Below, in pieces: positions 6,857 to 10,480 of a stretch of 10,480 nucleotides of DNA (positions are counted from its first letter, which is position 1; each line of letters opens with the position of its first letter). Made by a program: the position numbers and the translations under genes. The stretch is from CAVSZB01 sp964420395 (GTDB taxonomy: Bacteria > Krumholzibacteriota > Krumholzibacteriia > LZORAL124-64-63). The notes beneath the pieces are model-generated. The model did no database searches. It was not told where the DNA came from and saw nothing but the letters and a program-made list of their open reading frames with translations. The stretch is taken from assembly GCA_964420395.1 (NCBI GenBank), contig CAYQTJ010000109.1:1-10480 (forward strand), in the 5' to 3' direction.

Positions 6857-8337
6857 GGCCGGGTCCCGCAGGAGTCGAGCCAGCCGCCCGTGAAGCCGGC
6901 CGCGCGCAGGCCGCGCACGAGGTGCCGGTTCTGCCGCATGACCCGCCAGACGAGCCCGCTGCGCCGGTTCTCGAGCATGACGAGGATCGGGCCCTGGTCG
7001 ATGCCGAGGTAGTCGGTGTCGAACCAGCCGAGCCGCGGGTCGACCGCGCCGTGCTGCACGGGAACGTCCAGCCGGAAGGTAGGGTTGAGGGCATCGACGA
7101 AGCCGTAGGAACCAAAGAGGCGGTCGCCGTAGTCGTCGCGCATGGCCAGCAGCGTCGGCACCACGAGCTCGGGGGCGAACACGATGGAGGCGGCGGCGGC
7201 GGCCGGACAGATGGTGCCGTCGTCCTGGACCTCGGTGAACGAGGCGCCGCGGGCCCAGTAGGTCTCGAAGCGGCGGACGCGGCCGTCGACCGTGTATTCG
7301 CCGTGGACCGGGCCGTCGCAGGCGCTCAGGCCCCACAGGCGGGGGCCGTAGCCGGTCCAGCCGGCGGGGTTGGCCACGGCGTAGGCGTGTTGCGCCAGCA
7401 CGGCGCGGCGGGAGTTCTCGAAGTAGTCGAGGTCGCGCGCGCGCGCGGCGCGGTCGCGGATGCCGCGCAGGTCGATCCAGCAGTGCGTGAACTGGTGGCC
7501 GAACAGCGGCGCGAAGCCGAAGTGCGCCTGGCCGTGGAACTCGCCCCAGCGGTAGCCCTGCAGCCAGGCGTCCCAGGCTTCGGGAGCCACCGGATGCGTC
7601 GGCGAGGCGAGCGCAAGGACGTAGAGGAGCATCGCCTCGTTGTAGCCGCGCCAGTCGTAGCCGAGATGGCCCTCCTCCGGCGTCCAGCCGTGCCCGATGG
7701 TCGGCGGCCGCACCGAAGCCCATTGCCAGTCGGCCCGGGCGTACAGCGAGTCGGCGAGCGCGCGGATGCTGTCCTCGGCGGCCGTGGCGCGGTCGAAGTA
7801 GGACTGGCAGAACAGGGCCCCGGCGAGCAGGAGGGCGGTGTCGATCGTCGACAGCTCGACCCGCTCGAAGCGGGCGCCCGTGGCGGGATCGACGAAGTGG
7901 TAGAAGAGGCCCCGGAAGCCGATGGCGCCGGCGGCGGCGCTGTCCTGGCGGGCGCGCCAGAGGAAGTCCAGGGTGCGCACGGTGCGGCGCGCCGCCGCCT
8001 CGCGGCTGACGTAGCCCCGCTCGGCGCCGATCGGGCAGGCGGTCAGGGCGAAGCCGGTGGCCGCGATGCTGGCGAACGAGCGCTGCGGCCAGCGATCGGG
8101 GGCGAGGCCGCTGACCCGGTTCGTGGTCTCCCAGAAATACCGGAAAGTTCGGGCTTGCAGCGTGTCCATGAAAACGGTTTCATGGGGGCCGAAAGAAAAG
8201 CCGGCGTGGCCCGGAGCGGGCAGCGTGGCGGGCGGCGGAACGGTGTGGCAGCCGGCCGCGGCCAGCATGGCGAGCAGCAGCGCGGCCTGGATTCGCCCGC
8301 GCGTGCGCCGGTCGGGGAGCCTCGGGTCGGTTCTCAT
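6853..8337 (-). CDS. GH144-like glycosidase lipoprotein (COG5368, glycoamylase-like Pfam PF10091)
   Basis: A 494-aa protein, first gene of the operon. The start is ATG at 8337; it gives MRTDPRLPDRRTRGR, a hydrophobic stretch and the lipobox LAAAGC (Cys30), so it should be an envelope-anchored lipoprotein. The catalytic domain spans about 57-475 and is recognisable as the COG5368 family by MDTLQARTFRYFWETTN (57-73), SFASIAATGFALTA (87-100), VELSTIDTALLLAGALF (160-176), DWRGYNEAMLLYVLALASPTHP (228-249), FGHQFTHCWIDLRG (279-292), WGLSACDGP (335-343), and LGWFDTDYLGIDQGPILVMLENRRSGL (436-462). Acidic residues in conserved motifs (E161, D166, D228, D440, D442, D447) are candidates for the active site, not proven. 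Characterised GH144 members are endo-beta-1,2-glucanases or sophorose-releasing enzymes with an (alpha/alpha)6 barrel. Linkage specificity of this protein is inferred from the family only. Its 5' coding part contains a LacI-type operator-like palindrome. Confidence 0.9.
   Translation of the reverse strand: MRTDPRLPDRRTRGRIQAALLLAMLAAAGCHTVPPPATLPAPGHAGFSFGPHETVFMDTLQARTFRYFWETTNRVSGLAPDRWPQRSFASIAATGFALTACPIGAERGYVSREAAARRTVRTLDFLWRARQDSAAAGAIGFRGLFYHFVDPATGARFERVELSTIDTALLLAGALFCQSYFDRATAAEDSIRALADSLYARADWQWASVRPPTIGHGWTPEEGHLGYDWRGYNEAMLLYVLALASPTHPVAPEAWDAWLQGYRWGEFHGQAHFGFAPLFGHQFTHCWIDLRGIRDRAARARDLDYFENSRRAVLAQHAYAVANPAGWTGYGPRLWGLSACDGPVHGEYTVDGRVRRFETYWARGASFTEVQDDGTICPAAAAASIVFAPELVVPTLLAMRDDYGDRLFGSYGFVDALNPTFRLDVPVQHGAVDPRLGWFDTDYLGIDQGPILVMLENRRSGLVWRVMRQNRHLVRGLRAAGFTGGWLDSCGTRP
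8166..8185. promoter_or_regulatory. Putative LacI/GalR/CcpA-family operator inside the GH144-like gene
   Basis: The 20-bp palindrome CCATGAAAACGGTTTCATGG pairs at 9 of 10 symmetric positions. Its core TGAAAACGGTTTCA (8169-8182) matches TGNAANCGNTTNCA, the operator pattern of LacI-family regulators including CcpA cre sites, at every specified position. It is conspicuously AT-rich for this DNA. It lies about 155-170 bases downstream of the operon's start codon (codons 52-57), so it would act as an intragenic or roadblock site. No LacI-family gene is in the window. Confidence 0.55.
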
Positions 8338-8387
8338 GCGGGGATTATAGGCGCTCGCGAAGCGTGCGGGCAACAGGGATTGGCTCG
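8338..8387. other. Divergent intergenic region
   Basis: These 50 bases separate the two divergent transcription units. They contain the - strand promoter and, on the + strand, an AGGGA ribosome binding site (8375-8379) 8 bases before the ATG at 8388. I could not identify a convincing + strand promoter: the reverse reading of the TATAAT region gives only weak matches such as TATAGG without a -35 partner. The + strand promoter may lie inside the 5' end of the GH144-like gene. Confidence 0.6.
8344..8373 (-). promoter_or_regulatory. Sigma70-type promoter of the glycan operon, probably leaderless
   Basis: On the - strand a perfect TATAAT (8349-8344) stands out from the GC-rich surroundings. It is preceded by TTGCCC (8373-8368; 4 of 6 matches to TTGACA) with an 18-bp spacer. 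The -10 box ends only 6 bases before the ATG at 8337, where transcription would be expected to begin. No Shine-Dalgarno sequence fits in between (CCCCGC). This predicts a leaderless mRNA. Confidence 0.7.
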
Positions 8388-9341
8388 ATGATGCCAGGGC
8401 GGCGCAGCCAGGTCCGTCTCCTCGTCAGGGTGGCCGTCTACGTCCTCGTGATCCTCGTCCTTTTCCTGATGCGCGGCCGGCCCGGCGCCCGCCGGCTCGC
8501 CGCCCGGCTCGGGGGCGGGGGGGGGGCGGACACGGTGCTCGTGGTGACCGGTGGCGCGCTGGCCCCCGGCCTCGTCGAGACCCTGGTGGGGAACTACCGC
8601 CGCGACTATCCCCGGCTCGGCGTGCGGATCCGGCCGGGCGGGACGGCCGCGGCGCTGGAGGACCTGGTCAACGGGCGCGCCGACGCGGCCTTCCTGAGCC
8701 GGCCGCCGCTGCCGGCGGAGCAGCGGCTGTTCGCGGGGGCGGACGGGGACACGGCGCTCTGGTTCCCGATCGCGCTGGGGGCGATCGTGGTGCTCGCGGC
8801 CGCCGACGCGCCGGACTCCACCCTCACCCTCGACGCCCTGCGGGCCCTGGCGCGCGGCGACCCGGCCGCCGGGGGGGCGCGGCTGTACGTCCCCGACCCC
8901 AACAGCGGACTCTGGGACGCGCTGCGCGCGAAGCTCGGGCTGCCGACGGGCGGGGTGTCGGCCCCGCCGGGGGTGGCGTTCCTGCCGGACGACGCGGCGG
9001 TGGCGGCGGCGGTGCGCGCCGACCGGAGCGCCCGCGGCGTGGCCAGTTCCTTCGCCCTGCCGGAGGGGGCCGCCCCGCCCGGCGCCCGCGCGGTGGCGCT
9101 GCGGGAGGGGATCGGCGGGACGCCGGTCCGGCCGGGGGCCGCGGAAATCGCCGCGGGCGACTATCCTTTGTGGCACTATCTGTACGTCGGCTGCCGCCCG
9201 GGGGGCGGCGCGCAGGGGACGAAGTTCGTGACGCACCTGACCAGCCCGCGGGGCCAGCGCCAGGTCGAACGGACGCCGTTTCTGCCCGCGCGCCAGGTTC
9301 CGCGGGAGATCCACCTGAACCGGCGTCCCCCCGGCGCATGA
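8388..9341 (+). CDS. Membrane-anchored PstS-like substrate-binding protein
   Basis: A 317-aa protein. Two ATGs stand in tandem at 8388 and 8391; AGGGA at 8375-8379 supports 8388, and an in-frame GTG further upstream at 8364 lacks such support. A single N-terminal hydrophobic span (about 9-28) is followed by RGRPGARR with no lipobox Cys, so it is probably a signal anchor. After a Gly-rich linker (42-47) comes a PBP-like domain of phosphate-binding type: VVTGGALAPGLVETLVGNYRRDYP (52-75), GGTAAALEDLVNGRADAAFLSRPPLPAEQ (84-112, with the SR pair), LTLDALRALARGD (146-158), NSGLWDALRAKLG (172-184), YPLWHYLYV (259-267) and TSPRGQRQVERTPFLPA (285-301). This order matches PstS proteins. Phosphate is the usual ligand, but no pst permease is nearby, so the ligand is uncertain. 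It is probably co-transcribed with the TPR gene 28 bases downstream. Confidence 0.82.
   Translation: MMPGRRSQVRLLVRVAVYVLVILVLFLMRGRPGARRLAARLGGGGGADTVLVVTGGALAPGLVETLVGNYRRDYPRLGVRIRPGGTAAALEDLVNGRADAAFLSRPPLPAEQRLFAGADGDTALWFPIALGAIVVLAAADAPDSTLTLDALRALARGDPAAGGARLYVPDPNSGLWDALRAKLGLPTGGVSAPPGVAFLPDDAAVAAAVRADRSARGVASSFALPEGAAPPGARAVALREGIGGTPVRPGAAEIAAGDYPLWHYLYVGCRPGGGAQGTKFVTHLTSPRGQRQVERTPFLPARQVPREIHLNRRPPGA
8517..8526 (+). repeat. Ten-base G homopolymer in the linker of the PstS-like gene
   Basis: A run of 10 G, directly preceded by GGGGGC, encodes the Gly linker between the membrane anchor and the binding domain. The reading frame is intact at this length. Any single-base slip would cut off the whole binding domain. 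It could also be a place where sequencing miscounts. Confidence 0.9.
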
Positions 9342-9369
9342 GCGGCCCGGGACGCGGGAGGGAGGCGGC

Positions 9370-10480
9370 ATGACCTGCCGTCGTCGGGGATCCGCCCGCG
9401 GGCTGCTGGCCGCGCTGCTGGTGTGCGGGGCCGTCGGCGCCGGTCCCGTGCGGGGCCAGCCGTCCTACGGGCTCGACGAGGATCCGATCCGTCTCGGCGG
9501 CAGGGCGCTCGAGCAGGGGCGGCTCGCGGACGCCCGGGCGAGCTACGAGCAGGCGGTCGCCGCGGACTACCAGGTGGCGCGCGCGCAGCGGGGGCTCGCC
9601 GAGATCGCCGTGCGCGAGGCGCGGCTCGCCGACGCCGAAGCGCTCTACCGCGCGGCCATCGCCTCCCGCCGCGAGCGCGACCGGCGCGAGGATCCGGAGG
9701 CGCGCGCCGGCCTCGGCCTGCTGCTGCTGCGGCTCGGCCGCCCCGACGACGCCGCGCTCGAGCTGGACCGGGCGTTGCAGGAGCAGCCCGACAACTGGGA
9801 CGCGCTGTACGGCCGCGCGCGCCTGCTCCTGGCGGACGGACGGGCCGACGAGGCGAAGGCGCTGCTCGCCCGCGGCGCGAAGCGGCGCGGCGTGGCCGAG
9901 GGCGAGGACCGGTACCACTTCGGCATGGCGCTCGTCGCCTTCGCCGCCGGCGACCTGGACGAGGCGGAGAAGGCGGCGCTGCTCGCCCTGCACCTCGATT
10001 CGGGCGATCCGGAGCGGGCGCTCCTCGTCGGGCGCATCTACGAGCGGCGGGGCACGCCGGCGCTGGCGATCCCGGCCTTCGAGCAGGCGCTCGCCACCCC
10101 CGGCATGATCGCGACCGCCCCCCTGCTGCACACGCTCGGCCGCTTCTACCGGCAGGAGAAGCGCTACAACGAGGCGCGTGACAGCTACCTCGCGGCCATG
10201 GCCGCCGACTCGTCCTACGCGCCGGCGCTGCGCGACCTGGCCGACCTGCTGCGCAGCGCGGGCCAGCACGACCGCGCCGCGCGCATCTACCTGCGCTATC
10301 TCACCCTGGTGCCGCGCGACGTCGACGCGCAGCTCGGGCTGGCCGAGGCCTGCCTGGAGCTGCGGCAGAACGACCGGGCGGTGGAGGCGGCGCGCGCGGC
10401 GCTGGCCGCCGACTCCACGCGCGCCGACGCGCGGCGGCTCTTCGCGCGCGCCGGCCTGCACAGCTCCGACCGCGCCGTGC
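9370..10480 (+). CDS. Secreted TPR-repeat protein (3' end outside the window)
   Basis: An open frame of 370 codons from the ATG at 9370 to the right edge, without an in-frame stop. Start choice: GGGAGGGAGG at 9356-9365 is a strong ribosome binding site, and the N-terminus (MTCRRRGSARGLLAALLVCGAVGAG) is a typical Sec signal peptide, so the protein is probably periplasmic or exported. From about residue 38 onward it is built of roughly nine 34-residue TPR units, for example GRALEQGRLADARASYEQAV (44-63), GLAEIAVREARLADAEALYRAAI (75-97), LLLRLGRPDDAALELDRALQ (118-137), GRIYERRGTPALAIPAFEQAL (221-241), GRFYRQEKRYNEARDSYLAAM (257-277) and LADLLRSAGQHDRAARIYLRYL (290-311). TPR arrays mediate protein-protein contacts. 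No catalytic domain is visible in this part. It follows the PstS-like gene by 28 bases on the same strand. Its function is unknown. Confidence 0.88.
   Translation, partial: MTCRRRGSARGLLAALLVCGAVGAGPVRGQPSYGLDEDPIRLGGRALEQGRLADARASYEQAVAADYQVARAQRGLAEIAVREARLADAEALYRAAIASRRERDRREDPEARAGLGLLLLRLGRPDDAALELDRALQEQPDNWDALYGRARLLLADGRADEAKALLARGAKRRGVAEGEDRYHFGMALVAFAAGDLDEAEKAALLALHLDSGDPERALLVGRIYERRGTPALAIPAFEQALATPGMIATAPLLHTLGRFYRQEKRYNEARDSYLAAMAADSSYAPALRDLADLLRSAGQHDRAARIYLRYLTLVPRDVDAQLGLAEACLELRQNDRAVEAARAALAADSTRADARRLFARAGLHSSDRAV

Noticed and set aside
5541..7115. Long extension of the MalF-type permease to 821 aa
   Set aside because: It overlaps the binding protein in another frame and has no membrane-protein character before the ATG at 5540, which has a good ribosome binding site.
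7434..7447. Alternating CG tract of 14 bases, potentially Z-DNA forming
   Set aside because: Short and expected by chance at this base composition; it encodes an ordinary Ala/Arg stretch of the GH144-like protein.
6857..7723. N-terminal extension of the binding protein to a 728-aa protein
   Set aside because: The extra part is an out-of-frame reading of the GH144-like gene. A GTG at 6856 in a GTGA overlap gives a proper lipoprotein signal.
8167..8169. Internal ATG of the GH144-like gene (Met57) as the true start, placing the palindrome upstream of the gene
   Set aside because: The upstream 56 residues form a convincing lipoprotein signal and linker, and no good promoter is visible just upstream of Met57.
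8338..8373. TTG start of the GH144-like gene at 8373
   Set aside because: It would place the start on the -35 hexamer and read through the TATAAT box. The ATG at 8337 gives a clean lipoprotein signal.
8824..10461. 545-aa open frame on the - strand opposite the PstS-like and TPR genes
   Set aside because: Low-complexity product without domains. The + strand frames have ribosome binding sites, export signals and recognisable PBP and TPR patterns.

Overview
The window is very GC-rich (by eye about 70% or more) and densely coding, with gaps of at most about 50 bases between genes. Two lipoprotein signal sequences, a PstS-like extracytoplasmic binding protein and a secreted TPR protein fit a diderm bacterium. 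The gene content (COG5368/GH144-type glycosidase, CUT1 sugar ABC transporter, discoidin-domain glycosidase) resembles carbohydrate loci of high-GC lineages such as Gemmatimonadota or candidate phyla like Eisenbacteria. The sequence alone does not fix the taxon, and that placement is a guess.

Layout. (1) Bases 2-559, + strand: the C-terminal half of a MalK/UgpC-type sugar ABC transporter ATPase, cut by the window edge. (2) Bases 588-8337, - strand: a five-gene operon running right to left. It encodes a GH144-like lipoprotein glycosidase, a CUT1 sugar-binding lipoprotein, two CUT1 permeases and a 1078-aa secreted multidomain glycosidase with two N-terminal carbohydrate-binding-type domains and an (alpha/alpha)6 barrel. 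The first three junctions are 4-base GTGA/ATGA stop-start overlaps and the last is a 4-base gap, so the five genes look co-transcribed and translationally coupled. The ATPase gene is tail-to-tail with this operon, 28 bp away. (3) Bases 8388-10480, + strand: a divergent pair, a membrane-anchored PstS-like binding protein and a TPR-repeat protein that runs off the right edge.

How it works together (inference). The surface GH144-like enzyme and the large secreted enzyme would cut an extracellular glucan to oligosaccharides. The lipoprotein binding protein would deliver these to the two-permease channel, powered by a MalK-type ATPase, plausibly the one encoded next door. Characterised GH144 enzymes act on beta-1,2-glucan, so a beta-1,2-glucan or sophoro-oligosaccharide locus is the leading hypothesis. 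The cytosolic enzyme that would finish degradation is not in the window.

Regulation. The 50-bp divergent gap holds a perfect TATAAT on the - strand that ends only 6 bases before the GH144-like ATG, so the operon mRNA is probably leaderless. Inside the 5' part of that gene is a near-perfect 20-bp palindrome that exactly matches the LacI/GalR/CcpA operator pattern TGNAANCGNTTNCA, a likely site for a carbohydrate-responsive repressor encoded elsewhere.
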